From Rhodamnia argentea (Eukaryota > Streptophyta > Magnoliopsida > Myrtales > Myrtaceae), in NCBI RefSeq assembly GCF_020921035.1, contig NC_063157.1, positions 8,530,001 through 8,594,000 of the forward strand: 64,000 bases of DNA, written 5' to 3'. The position numbers were made by a program, and so were the translations under genes. The notes below the pieces were generated by a model. That model saw nothing but the letters and a program-made list of their open reading frames with translations. It ran no database searches and was not told the DNA's origin. This document shows, piece by piece, positions 20,782 through 31,990 of the stretch (position 1 is the stretch's first letter; the number at the start of each line of letters is the position of its first letter).

Positions 20782-23082
20782 CTCCTCAAGAAGAATTAGT
20801 GGAAGCTCTTTTCATTACTTTTTACGCTTATTCGTGTTTTACAACTACTAAAGAATTGCAAACTCAATACTACTTCATTTATAATATACTGTGTTCGTAT
20901 TACTCACTGAATAACATATCGTTTTTTTATTTTACTTCAAGTTTAAATTAAATGGGTGGTAAATTATTCTATCTATGCCGCTAAACTCGCTTTTCGAAAT
21001 CACTATTTCATCTGAGCCCCACTTATTTGGTTCAATTTTTCTATCTATTGGACTAACTCTGTTGATGGACTAGGATCAAAATCTGCACAATCTTTCCAAT
21101 TTTACCATCTTAAATCGCGGGCTTAAACCAATTTTACAAAAAGATTGTTCAACCGATTTCAGACTCTTACGAAAAAAATTTGTAGTTTTAACAACGAAAT
21201 TTTCCAAAATCCAATTGAGGATCTTACGGAAATTCCCGTCAGGTTGGGTTAGATTTCCTTTTTTTTTTTTTTTGGTGGTGCGTGGGTGGTTTGAAAAGGA
21301 ACCATGAATCTGTGGGACATTCACCATCATAAAAAGAATTTGTTCCTTATATACTCCTCGTTAACCAAGCTTCCCGTGAAGAACACCATTCAATCTTCAA
21401 ATTAGCTGTTTACAAAATGATGAAAAAATCACATAGCCGTTGAGGTTGAAAAGCCAAGATTTGAAAGGATTTGTTTGCCCATATAATCAAATCCTTGAAT
21501 CCACAAATCAAAGGTAATTATGTACGAGGTGATTGCCAATTAATCACGATTCCTCGTATGAAAAGTTACGAGAATATCTTTTAGCTTGTTGGTCAATCAA
21601 TTAAGAATAAGTTTATAACAATTAATGAGAATCACTTGAAGATCTAGAATACATCTGCCACAAATAATTGATTATAACTTGAGTGAGCCTACTTCTCTCC
21701 ACGAAACCTGCTTCTATAATAATATAAGCATTTAGCATATTAAATACATAAGGCATAATTATATATTCATAAAGTGTCCTCAAAGTATTTCGTAGTCTTT
21801 TTAGGATAATATAAAAGTTTTGGCAACTTCAAAATTTAATATAATTTCTCCATACGCCGAAGGTTGGCCTATGGAAGAAGCATAAAAGTACGGTTTTAGA
21901 ATACATAAGGAAAGAAAATAATTGTTTGGGAAAATCAAGTTTGTAGTCAGAAGTGCTCTCTTTGGTGTTATAACTTTTCAAATGATCATTTAAGTGCTAA
22001 AACTTTTAAAACGAAAATGTTCCATAGCAATGTCCTTGAAACTTTTTCTTGCCCCCAATTTGAGAATTTGGGACTAATCATGTGGTCGATCCAAACTCTA
22101 ACGACTCTTTTCCATTGCAAACCAAAGTCAATGCTTCACTTGGACACCACATTGGCTACCTTCCTGCTTTGGTGGCCCCCGCCACCCCATCACCGTCATC
22201 ATTATCTTCTCTCTCGTCAAGTTCTGGGCGCCCATAGTTCCTCCCTCCATAATTTATTTTAAAATAACAGCACATGAGATTTTCTGACGACTAAAGTGGC
22301 TGATGTCACTTGAAAATCGATTTTTAGAAATTGTCACAATTAAATGATTGCTTAAAGATTATTGCATCAAGTGAGCGCCCTCATTTTTCCTTTAATTAAA
22401 ATATGTTACGAGCCTTTCTCATCCTAAGAAGGGCGATTGGATTTCTCAATGATCTAATAAGATAAATGAGTTGAATTTAGCTTATACAAAAGCCCAAATC
22501 TGACTACGTCTTATGTTAGCGTACGGGCAAATACGGCACAGATCTCATTTTACGGAATCTCTATTTCATGTGAGCCCAAGTTACTCGGTCGAATTTTTTT
22601 TATTTTTGGGACTAACTCTGTCGATCGACAAAGATCAAAATGTGCACGATTTTATGATTCTTTGGAGTCTTAATTTGCAAACCATTGAACACTGTTCAGC
22701 TGATTTCGGATCCTGATGGAAAAAGAATCGATAGTTTTAATAAGGGAAAATTCCAAAAACCAATTTAGGATCTTAGGGAAAAATCTGTCTTGTGGTGGTA
22801 GGTAGATTTGGTGGTGGGATGGGTTCGAAAAGCAGGCATAAATCTTGTGGGACATTCTCACCATCACAAAAAGACAACAACGCAGCGTGTAATGGAACAG
22901 AACTCAGCACAAATAAACCCGAGAAACATAGACCGAGCAGTATAATACACTGAGAAGCAGATAGTCTTTTGCTACCGCACTCTCAAAGGCATTTTACCAT
23001 CGCGTATCAAGTGGCAAACCAAAAAGATGGCGACTGAACAACACAATACACCGACAAGCAAACAGTTTTGACTGGGCTTTGG

Positions 23083-23277
23083 TGGGGTGCGCCAGGCAAG
23101 GGCTGTAGTGCAACGCCCGAGCGACTCGCGAGAGGCCCAGTAGCAAGCTACCGTGATGGCCTCTCCCCCTACAAAAATTAATTTAATATCATGTGGACCG
23201 ATGGCCCACGTATCAGATATTAAACTGATAAGAACAGATACTACACTTGATCTTAGCCAAAAGGCCGAGAAAGGTAT
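23083..23277 (-). ncRNA. U2: U2 spliceosomal snRNA, copy 3
   Basis: This is a full-length U2 (195 nt) of subfamily B with the canonical Sm site AAUUUUUG. The invariant 5' half is unchanged. Small differences from copy 2 lie only in the 3' half. The 3' box AGTCAAA is at 23067-23073. Confidence 0.94.
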
Positions 23278-23296
23278 GCTTTGAAACGCTGTCTAG

Positions 23297-23355
23297 CCTC
23301 CTCTTTTGTCTCCTGCTCTGGCCCGTGATTCTTTTCCTGCTCCCTGTGTGGGACT
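23297..23355 (-). promoter_or_regulatory. U2 copy 3 promoter: USE plus -30 element
   Basis: The USE reads AGTCCCACACAGG (23343-23355), with two changes from consensus near its end. It is 33 nt from ACAAAAGAGGAGG (23297-23309). Confidence 0.8.
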
Positions 23356-24209
23356 TCTCCTTTCATGGTTCTTCTTCGCGAAAAAGGAGAACAATACCAG
23401 ACTTGGAAGGCTCATAAAAACCGGCAGCATACTGATCTTGATTCAGAATTCGAATCCCCCACCTTACAAGAAAGGTTTTGCAGTCACTTGGCTTAAAAGA
23501 GCAATCCATCTTTGTGTTTTTTGTTAGTTGGTCGCGATTGAACACCAATCCGTCTGGCTTATGACGAGACACAGATAAAGCCGACACTCGGAAACTAGAA
23601 ACGCAAGGCTTGGTGTGAAGCAAGAATCCAGGGTCCTATTACTCCTGCTCTTTTGTCGTTACCCATGTGAGAGAGCCCAAGAGAAGACAGGATACTACTC
23701 TATGTATGAATAAGTAAAGCCGATTAAAATGAACCGGAGTTGGTTCTTTCAATGGCTCCATATGTTGTGCATTTTGAAGCCTGAACTGGTCCAATGATAG
23801 CGTTGATTTGAAGCTAATAGTCCAGTTTTCAAGCCTGAAAGTTACAAGGAATGCAAGCGCACAGTCACAACTCTGTAGTGAATGAGAAAGAACATGCCAC
23901 AGGTGTTGGCTACTTTTCACCAAAGGAAAAACTCCATAGATAGGCTCTCTCCGGTTTTAAGATCTTTCAACTCCAAGTTAGTCACGTACACCCTGTTAAT
24001 CAAAGAGGGTATCATTTGGTGCTCAGCAATGCAGGGTTAGGGATTCTGGCGTGGTCGAACGTGGTCGATTGAACAATGGTTAAGACTCCAGACTAATCCA
24101 ACAGAAAAATATTGTGCTTAAGGAACAGAATCCATAACCGGAAAACTTGGAATGACTTGTGAGCATGCTGATACGTCGGGGTGGAAACATTTGCATAGCT
24201 AAGTACAGC

Positions 24210-24620
24210 TAGTTCAATATCTGGATGCTAATAGCCTCGTTCCAAATTCAAAGCGAAAAGAAATACCGGATTGCTGAGCTGGCTATCAATTTTGTCAGAG
24301 ATCTTCAGGCCAAGAAGGACAAGTATTTGTCTATGAAGGAAGAGTTGAGAGAACTCAAGAAGAGAGGAGGGCATTTGCAATCTCAGATTCCAAGTCGCCG
24401 GTTGTGCAAGACATCGATGAACAGTTTCTCGGCTCCAATCTTGGCCCCGAAGTTGTTAGCCACCTCGAGTTGAAGAACGCGGCAATAGTTCGGATAATCA
24501 CTGAGCATAAAATCGTGGCGGACTCGATTTCCACTGTTTCGAAAGAGATTCAGACTGTCAGTGTTGAACTCCTGGGATTGGAACTGAAGAGGAAAACTTC
24601 CGCCAAGCAAGTGGGCTGAA
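24210..24620 (+). pseudogene. Coiled-coil gene fragment, unidentified
   Basis: Two open frames lie end to end: 24225-24400 with a charged heptad segment (IAELAINFVRDLQAKKDKY, then KEELRELKKR), and 24397-24619 ending at TGA (LELKNAAIVRIITEHKIVA). Joined by one frame change near 24390, they read like a helical protein fragment. The first part vaguely recalls the second helix and leucine region of plant bHLH proteins, but the basic region is missing, so no family is claimed. It lies in an array spacer and has no counterpart seen in the other units, so it is probably a captured gene piece. Confidence 0.35.
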
Positions 24621-26250
24621 ATCATCCATAAGCACGCATGGCTCCAAGGCTTTCCTTTGAGATATCTGTCTAAAGTTCAAATTTATGATGTGGAGACTTA
24701 TTCCAGTTTCTACTTCAAGGTTTCGCGATGTCTGAATCTCTCACAAAAGCATCGAAACGCAGCCGACTCTCTCATACGTGTTGCTCGGTAAGTTGGAAAA
24801 CAGTTATGAAGGAAACTGTTTCCTTTACATCTCCAGAAGTTTTCTGAGTCATTGCCGTGGGAACTCTTATTCAGCCATTTACTTCTGATAGATGCATCAA
24901 CGAGAGAGGCAGAGAGAGACCACTACTTCTGAAGTTAAGAGAATTCACAACGCAATCACCCAGTCCATGGATCAAGTTTGTGCGCATCAGATGTTAACAA
25001 AAACTTTGCTTTCACTAGAAAAAACTTTTCTTGCTTCCTTCCACACGCAACTGGTCCCAATTAAATCCGCTAATCTGTCAAAATCGTATCAAAACAGAGA
25101 AAAGAAAGGCCGCCAAAGAGTTTGCATCTGCATCATTGCTATTTGAGGAAGGGAACAGATGACATACACCGTTCTCTAGTCTAGTTAACAACATGATTGA
25201 AAGAAAAGGGAACACTGATGGCAATTAAGGCCTTACAACGTGACAACATTGTGAAAAGAAGTACCTAGCTAGAACATGTGATTCTGTCAAGGTGAGACAT
25301 AAAATTTTCCCCCTGATATGAGAACTCTTTTCACCTGGTGATAAACAAAAAAAGTAGACCACTGAACTTCATACTTCCTTGGACATTGAAAGCTGAATTC
25401 CTTAAAAGCAAATAGGCAAATCCGTTTGCCTCAAAACATTCATCGAAATTGTATCAATGCCGTCTCTGATAAGTATGGATCTCCCAGCTTATACCCATGC
25501 TCTGGCTCCATTAGAGCCTCCAATCCAACCTTTATCAAGAACAGTGCCGGACGTTTCCTCTGAGAACTGGTGCAAATGCTAGCAGCAAGAATCAAAGATA
25601 ATGGTGGACCCCAAAACTAAACTGCGGACATCTTTCTCAATTTACCCATCGAAGGGATTTTAATCCTAGAACAGAGGGACCATTTGCCACTACCTTCTCC
25701 CTAATCCAGTCAAAGATATAACATGGGAACCAAAACAACCAAAAATTAAGGGCGAGATGAAATGCCATTTTGCATTCTCAAAATCAAGAAATTGTCTCGT
25801 CAGTGGCCTCTTGTTGAATTCCAACCTGGCCAAGGACCATTCAGTATTGTAAAGAAATCGCAAAAGAGAGACGAGAAACGAGAAACAAGAGAGGCATTGC
25901 TTGACTACAAAACCAAAATCTGACTTCACGTACTGCTCGTGTAGATATGATACGGAAGTCATTTTCAGTAATCGATATTTCATGTGAGCCCCAGTTAATT
26001 GGTCCAATTTTTTCGTGGACTAACTCTGTCAATGGTCAAAAATTTAAATAAATAAATAAATAAAACAGACCACGATTTTACAGTTCACCCGATTTCGGAT
26101 CCTTACGAAAAGAACCGTAGCTTTAATAACAAAAAATTCCAAAATCCAGTACAGTATCTTTGGGAAATTTCCGTCGGATAGGGTTTAGGTTGTTGTTGTG
26201 GTGCGTAGGTTTGAAAAGGAGACATGAATTTGCGGGACAATCACCATCGT
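24621..26250. repeat. Array spacer
   Basis: 24621-25170 is not recognised and may belong to the captured fragment before it. 25180-25760 matches 9030-9550 and 19050-19970. An (AAAT)n run lies at 26045-26064. It has no gene. Confidence 0.55.
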
Positions 26251-26297
26251 AAAAAAGACTCCAATGTTCCGACCAAAGGAAAAAAAAGACTCCAATG
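26251..26297 (+). mobile_element. Micro-retroposon TTCCGACCAAAGGAA with 16-bp target duplication
   Basis: AAAAAAGACTCCAATG occurs at 26251-26266 and again at 26282-26297. It flanks the 15-bp insert TTCCGACCAAAGGAA. The same spacer block occurs once, with no insert, near 8138-8155, 12400 and 31785. Confidence 0.8.
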
Positions 26298-26434
26298 CAG
26301 AATGTATAATAGAATAGAACCACATAGCACAAATAAACCCGAAAAACACAGGCAGATCACTAGTCTTTTGAATTCTTCGCTTCAGCAATGATGTTTGCTT
26401 GGCTCCTTCAGCTACAACCTAACAGCCATTCACC

Positions 26435-26500
26435 AACAGTTATTCTTCCCTGTGTGGGACTCCTTTTCATAGGTTTCTCAATGAAGAATAGCAGACTTGG
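26435..26500 (-). promoter_or_regulatory. Second orphan U2 promoter
   Basis: AGTCCCACACAGG (26449-26461) with its flank matches the U2 copy 3 promoter at 23343-23390, but the spacer block ending CACCAACAG (26439) stands where the -30 element and U2 body should be. A U2 gene has been lost here. Confidence 0.65.
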
Positions 26501-27034
26501 AAGACTCATGAAAACCTCCAGTGGAGTTGGCATAAGAGAGGATTGAAACAGAACATGTTGGCGGGGTCGGAGACGGCAGCATACGGATTTTGGTTCATAG
26601 TTCGAATCCCGTCCTTGCAAGAAAGATTTTGCAGTCACTTCACTTGGGTTAGGAGAACAATCTTTCTGTGTGTTGTTTGTTAGTCGGTGGCGATCAAAAC
26701 ACAAATCCATTTTAATTACGATGAGGCAGAGAACAAGCCGACACTCGGAAACTAGAAATGCAAGGCTTGGTGTGAAGCGGGAACCCATCGTCCAATCAAA
26801 CTGAACCGGAGTCATTCATTTTTCCTTGTTAGGACAGCAATAGCAAGAAACAATTTCGATCAGTCATGGTTCTTTAGCAAACGGCGAAATGGAGATAGTC
26901 GCATATTCCTCTTCCTCTCGGCAAGGCGAAATTACATAAATAGGTTGACAATGGTTAAAAGACTTGAGACTGATTCAACAGCAGGGCAGTGCTCTCAAAA
27001 AACTGAATCCAGAAATCATTTCGACTCTAAATTT

Positions 27035-27163
27035 TAGGAGCTCTCTCAGATTGAGGAAGCTCCTCCAAAAATAGGCGTATGCCATTTTATCGTGACGAGC
27101 ACACGGTATTCTTTAGTAAAAGGCGAAAGAATAGTTCGCTCTGTGCTCATCACATGGCTGCGT
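27035..27163 (-). ncRNA. U5: U5 spliceosomal snRNA, copy 5
   Basis: The RNA region is the same type as copy 2 (3' stem with GAGAGAGCTCC), while the promoter is the type of copy 4. This suggests that gene bodies and flanks have been exchanged between units. Loop I and the Sm site AUUUUUGG are intact. The 3' box AGTCGAA is at 27020-27026. The USE is altered. Confidence 0.92.
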
Positions 27164-27182
27164 GGTTTCCCTGATCCTATGA

Positions 27183-27242
27183 CCTCGTCTTTTGTTATTG
27201 GCTTTGCTGACCATGTTCTTGCCTTTCATCCCATGTGGGTCG
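27183..27242 (-). promoter_or_regulatory. U5 copy 5 promoter with altered USE
   Basis: The USE core reads GACCCACATGGG (27230-27242), with T to A at its second base. The element ACAAAAGACGAGG (27183-27195) and the 34-nt spacing are unchanged. Confidence 0.8.
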
Positions 27243-27910
27243 CTCCTCAAGAAGAATTAGTGGAAGCTCTTTTCATTACTTTTTACGCTTATTCGTGTTT
27301 TATAACTACTAAAGAATTGCAAACTCAATACTACTTCATTTATAATATAATGTGTTCGTATTACTCACTGAATAACATATGGTTTTTTTTTAATTTTACT
27401 TTAAGTTTAAATTAAGTGGGTGGTAAATTAATCTATTTATCTTCTTGAAGTCACTTTTCGAAATCGCTATTTCGTATGAGCCCCATTTATTCGGTTCGAT
27501 TTTTTCTAACTATTGGACTAACTTTGTCGATGGACGAGGATCAAAATCTGCACAACCTTTCCAATTTTACCATCTTAAATCGCAAACTTAAAGCAATTTT
27601 ACAAAAAGATTGTTCAACCGATTTCGGACTCTTACAAAAAAAAAATTGTAGTTTTAACAACGAAATTTTCCAAAATCCAATTGAGGATCTTGCGGAAATT
27701 CCTGTCAGGTTGGGTTAGAGTTCCTTATTTTTTTTTAATTTTTTTTTTTTGTGGTGGGTGGGTGGTTTGAAAAGGAGTCATGAATTTGTGGGACATTCAC
27801 CATCATAAAAAGAATTTGTTCCTTATATACTCCTCATTAACCAAGCTTCCCGCTGGATAGAACAACATCGATCAATCTTCGAACTAGCCGTTCACAAATT
27901 GACGAATAAA

Positions 27911-27964
27911 GATCATGTTGCAGTTGAGTTTTTCTTTTTTTTTGGTCAAAACGTAGCCATTGAG
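27911..27964 (-). mobile_element. Probable micro-retroposon with diverged target duplication
   Basis: A poly(T) stretch followed by GGTCAAA (27929-27950) on the minus strand reads TTTGACC plus oligo(A). It is flanked by ATGTTGCAGTTGAG and ACGTAGCCATTGAG, 10 of 14 positions identical. The paralogous site near 21430 has CATAGCCGTTGAGG only once. Confidence 0.5.
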
Positions 27965-29572
27965 GTTGAAAAACCAAGAAATGAAATGATTTGTTTGCCC
28001 ATACAATCAAACCCTTGAATCCACAAATCAAAGGTAATTGCCAAACAATGACAATTCCTCGTATGAAAAGTTATGAGAGTACCTTTTAGATTGTTGGTCA
28101 ATCAATTAAGAATAAGTTTATAAAAATTAATGAGAATCATTTGAAGATCCAAAATATATCTCGCCACAAATAATTGATTATAACTTGAGTGAGCCTGCAT
28201 CTCTCCACGAAACCTGCTTCTATCGGAATATAGGCATTTAGCATATTAAATACATAAGGCATACTGATATATTCAAGAAGTGTCCTTAGAGTATTTCACA
28301 ATCTTTTTAGGATAATATAAAAGTTTTGTCAACTTCAAAATCTAATATAATTTCTCCATACGTTGAAGGTTGGCCTATGACCCATGAGGGAAGAAGCATA
28401 AAAGTAAGGTTTTAGAATGCATAAGGAGAGAAAATAATTGCTTGGGAAAATCATGTTTGTAGTCGGAAGTGCTCTCTTTGGTGTTATAACTTTCCAAACG
28501 ATCATTTAAGTGTTAAAACTTTCAAACCGAAAATGTTCCGTTGCGATGTCCTTGAAACTTTTTCTTGCCCCCAATTTGAGAACTTGGGACTAATCATTCA
28601 GTCGATCCAAACTCTAACCACTCTTTTCCATTGTAAACCAAAATCAATGCTTTACTTTGGACACCACATTGGCTACCTTCCTGCTTTGGTGGCCCCCGCC
28701 ACCATCATCATTATCTTCTCTCTCGCCGACTGCTGGGCGCCCATAGTTCCTCCCTCCCTAATTTATTCTAAAATAACAGCACATGAGATTTTCTGACGGC
28801 CCAAGTGGCTGATGTCACTTGAAAATCGATTTTTAGAAATTGTCACAATTAAATGATCGCTTAAAAGATTATTGCATCAAGTGAGCGCCCTCATTTCTCC
28901 TTTAATTAAAATATGTTACGGGCCTTTCTCATCCCGGGAAAGGGCGATTGGATTTCTCAATGATCCGAGATGGTAAACGAGTTGAATTTAGCTTATACAA
29001 AAGCCCAAATCTGACCATGTCTTATGTTAGCGTATGGGCAAACACGGCACCGATCTCATTTCACAGAATCTCTATTTCATGTGAAACGTAGGCACTCGGT
29101 ACAATTTTTTAATTTTGGGACTAACTCTGTCGATCGACAAAGGTTAAAATGTGCACGATTTTATGATTCTTTCGAGTCTTAATTTGCAAACCATTGAACA
29201 CTGTACAGCCGATTTCGGATCCTCATGGAAAAAGAATCGATAGTTTTAATAAGGGAAAATTCCAAAAACCAATGTAGGATCTTAGGGGAAAATCTGTCTT
29301 GTGGGGGTAGGTAGTTTTGGTGATGGGATAGGTTCGAAAAGGAGGCATAAATTTGTGGACGTTCTCGCCATCATAAAAAGACAACAATGCAGCGTGTAAT
29401 GGAACAGAACAACTTAGCACAAATAAACCCGAGAAACATAGACTGATCACTAGTCTTTTGCTACCACAACCCTCAAAAGTGTTTCACCATCGCGTATTAA
29501 GTGTCAAACCAAAAAGATAACCACTAAACAACACGATACACCGAGAAGCAAACTGTTTTGACTGGGCTTGGG

Positions 29573-29767
29573 TGGGGTGCGCCAGGCAAGGGCTATAGTG
29601 CAACGCCCGAGCGACACGCGAGAGGCCCGGTAGCAAGCTACTGTGGTGGCCTCTCCCCCTAGAAAAATTAATTTAATATCATGTGGACCGATGGCCCACG
29701 TATCAGATATTAAACTGATAAGAACAGATACTACACTTGATCTTAGCCAAAAGGCCGAGAAAGGTAT
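29573..29767 (-). ncRNA. U2: U2 spliceosomal snRNA, copy 4
   Basis: This is a full-length U2 (195 nt) with an invariant 5' half. The Sm region reads AAUUUUUC (base 29662), as in copy 1, and the promoter is also that of copy 1, so the two form subfamily A. The 3' box AGTCAAA is at 29557-29563. It stands about 0.78 kb from U5 copy 6. Confidence 0.93.
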
Positions 29768-29786
29768 GCTTTGGTACGTCTCCTGG

Positions 29787-29845
29787 CCTCCTCCTTTGTC
29801 TCATGCTCTGGTGCGTGATACCTTTCGGACGCCCAATGTGGGACT
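29787..29845 (-). promoter_or_regulatory. U2 copy 4 promoter: USE plus -30 element
   Basis: The USE AGTCCCACATTGG (29833-29845) is 33 nt from ACAAAGGAGGAGG (29787-29799), identical to copy 1 in both elements. Confidence 0.82.
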
Positions 29846-30542
29846 CAGCCTCAGTGTTTCGCGGTCCCAGAAAAGGAGAAGAATTAATGGCATACTTTGG
29901 AAGGCTCGTGGATAAAAACCTGCAGTGGCTTAATGATTTTGGCTTAGAGAAACCACAATCAAATCTGTGCCAGAGAACGAGTAAAAACTCTTGACCAAAA
30001 CTAGAAACGCAAGCCTTGGTGTGAAGCAAGAATCCATGGTCCCAATACTCCTGCTCTTTCGTTCTTACCCATGCGAGACAGCCCAAGAGACAGATAAAAC
30101 ACCACTCTGTACACGCATGAGTGAATCCGATTAAACTGAACCGGAGTTGGCTTCATTGAATGGCTCCATATGTTCTGCATTTTGAAGCTTGAACTGGTGT
30201 CAGTGACATCGTTGTCTTTGGAGATAGTCATATATTTCCTCTTCCTCTGAGCCCGACATTGCCTCAGGTGTTGGCTACTGGGTAAACTCCACAAACAGGC
30301 TCCTACAACTCCTCTTTCAGACCCCCAAAAAAAAAAAGAAAAATCTCGAAGTAGTCACTAGTCACGTATACGCAGTTAGTGAAAGAGGGTAAATATTATT
30401 TGGCTATCGGCAGTGAAGTGTTAGGTTTAAAGAGAGCATTGCTGGTAATAAGGTAGTCGCCAGAACCATCTGAGGAGGACAGCACCCAAGTGAGACATTA
30501 CTCGTTTTAAGAGGGCTGAGAAATCGTTTCAACTTTCAATTT

Positions 30543-30669
30543 TAGGAGCTCCCTCGGTTGAGGAAGCCCCTCCAAAAATAGGCGTATGCCACTTGTTGTG
30601 GCGAGCACACGGTATTCTTTAGTAAAAGGCGAAAGAATAGTTCGCTCTGTGCTCACCACATGGCTGCGT
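30543..30669 (-). ncRNA. U5: U5 spliceosomal snRNA, copy 6
   Basis: Loop I is intact, the Sm site is AUUUUUGG and the 3' stem is well paired (GGGGCTTCCTCAACCGAGGG, then AGCTCC). The 3' box AGTTGAA is at 30528-30534. This is the first gene of the array in the direction of transcription. It looks fully functional. Confidence 0.94.
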
Positions 30670-30689
30670 GACTTGTCCCCCCTCTTGCA

Positions 30690-30749
30690 CCTCGTATTTT
30701 GTTGCTGGCCTTGTTGCCCCTGTTCTTGCCTTTCATCCTATGTGGGACG
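30690..30749 (-). promoter_or_regulatory. U5 copy 6 promoter: USE plus -30 element
   Basis: The USE core GTCCCACATAGG (30737-30749) is 34 nt from ACAAAATACGAGG (30690-30702). No TATA box is present. Confidence 0.82.
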
Positions 30750-31990
30750 TTCCTTAACAAGGACTAGGCTGGGCTCCTTTTTGGGTCCATCGACTTCTGT
30801 TGGAGCACAATGAGAAGCGGACTATGAAGGGCTGGGCATGAGCGGAGTCGGGGCCTGAAATCGCATTTCCCATCCCCGCCCCGTGAGGATGAGACGAGGC
30901 CCCTCCCCGCTGAACAATCCATTCGAACCCAAACTGCAATTTGGGGCTAAGCTTTTCCAGTAATTAAACTTAAAACCTAATTTCTCAATCTGGAAGAAGA
31001 TTTTGGGCTTTAAGGTTTGGCCTATGGAGCAAACTGAATCTGATTTCTCACTTTCTGCCATAGAAATGTTGTCAAACTGCCATTCGATCCATATATTGAG
31101 TATTGACATATTCGGCGAGTCACGTCGAATTATTTATTCTGAGTAGTGTCACATACGATTTTACTATGATGCAAATGATCGATGTCACTTTACAATGATT
31201 GATTTTTAGAAATTATTATTCTCAAATGATCGCTTGAAAAGTTATAACAGCAAAGTAAACGCTTTATAAAAATTGTGTCATTATCACTATTCCAATAAGG
31301 GCGAACAATGTCACCGTGGTCTGAGATTGTAAATGGGTCGAACTAGCCAATCAATTGGAGCCCGTCTTAAAGCGAAGTCCAAATTTGTTCCTCGATTGCT
31401 TGCATACAAAAAGCCCAAATCCAACCTCATCTCACGTTGCGCTCGGGCAAATACATGACGCCAAACTCATTTCTTGATATTGCTATTTTACATGAGCCCC
31501 AATTGTTCGGTCCAATTTCTCTGTCAACTCCGTCACAGAAAATACCAAATCCCTGCGATTTTACCATTCAGTCCAGTTTTATTGTTTTACTGTCTCGAAC
31601 TGCGGTTGCGAAAGTCGATTTTACAACCCATTGAGACCGTTCAATTGAGTTTAATATCCTTACGAACAAACCCATAGTTTAACGAGGATCTCAGGGAGAA
31701 TTCCATCGGGTCGGGTTGGGTCGGGCCGGCAGCGAGTCAGTTTGGAAAAAGAGCCGTGAATTGCGGGCCGTTTCGCCAGTTATAAAAGACTCCACAATGC
31801 CCTCATTGTACCATAAGAACAGAGCCGCTCAGCATAAAATAAACCTGAACAGATCGAACAGTCTTTCTTTTGGATTCTTCGCTTCATCATGATGCTGCTT
31901 GGCTCCCGCGAGCACCCAATTATCACGGACAGACAGAGAGTCAGAGACCGCACCTAGAAGCCTTTGTGGGTCACCTATTTTGTGTCCCGA
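30750..31990. repeat. Last array spacer
   Basis: The blocks at 31290-31450, 31460-31700 and 31740-31990 match spacer blocks elsewhere in the array (13370-13560, 16790-16990, 8090-8345). Similarity stops near 31990, which marks the right edge of the array. About 30770-31130 is not shared. It has no gene. Confidence 0.65.

Larger units (their letters stand above)
20575..23355. repeat. Segmental duplicate, left copy (U5-spacer-U2)
   Basis: This block matches 27035-29845 along its whole length, including U5, the spacer blocks near 21340 (TTCCTTATATACTCCTC) and 22020, and the U2 gene with promoter. The offset is about 6.46-6.49 kb. The spacer copies differ by small indels and scattered substitutions. 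Confidence 0.85.
27035..29845. repeat. Segmental duplicate, right copy (U5-spacer-U2)
   Basis: This is the counterpart of 20575-23355. The U2 gene at its right end is of subfamily A, while the left copy ends in a subfamily B gene, so the U2 end was exchanged after or during duplication. Confidence 0.85.
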
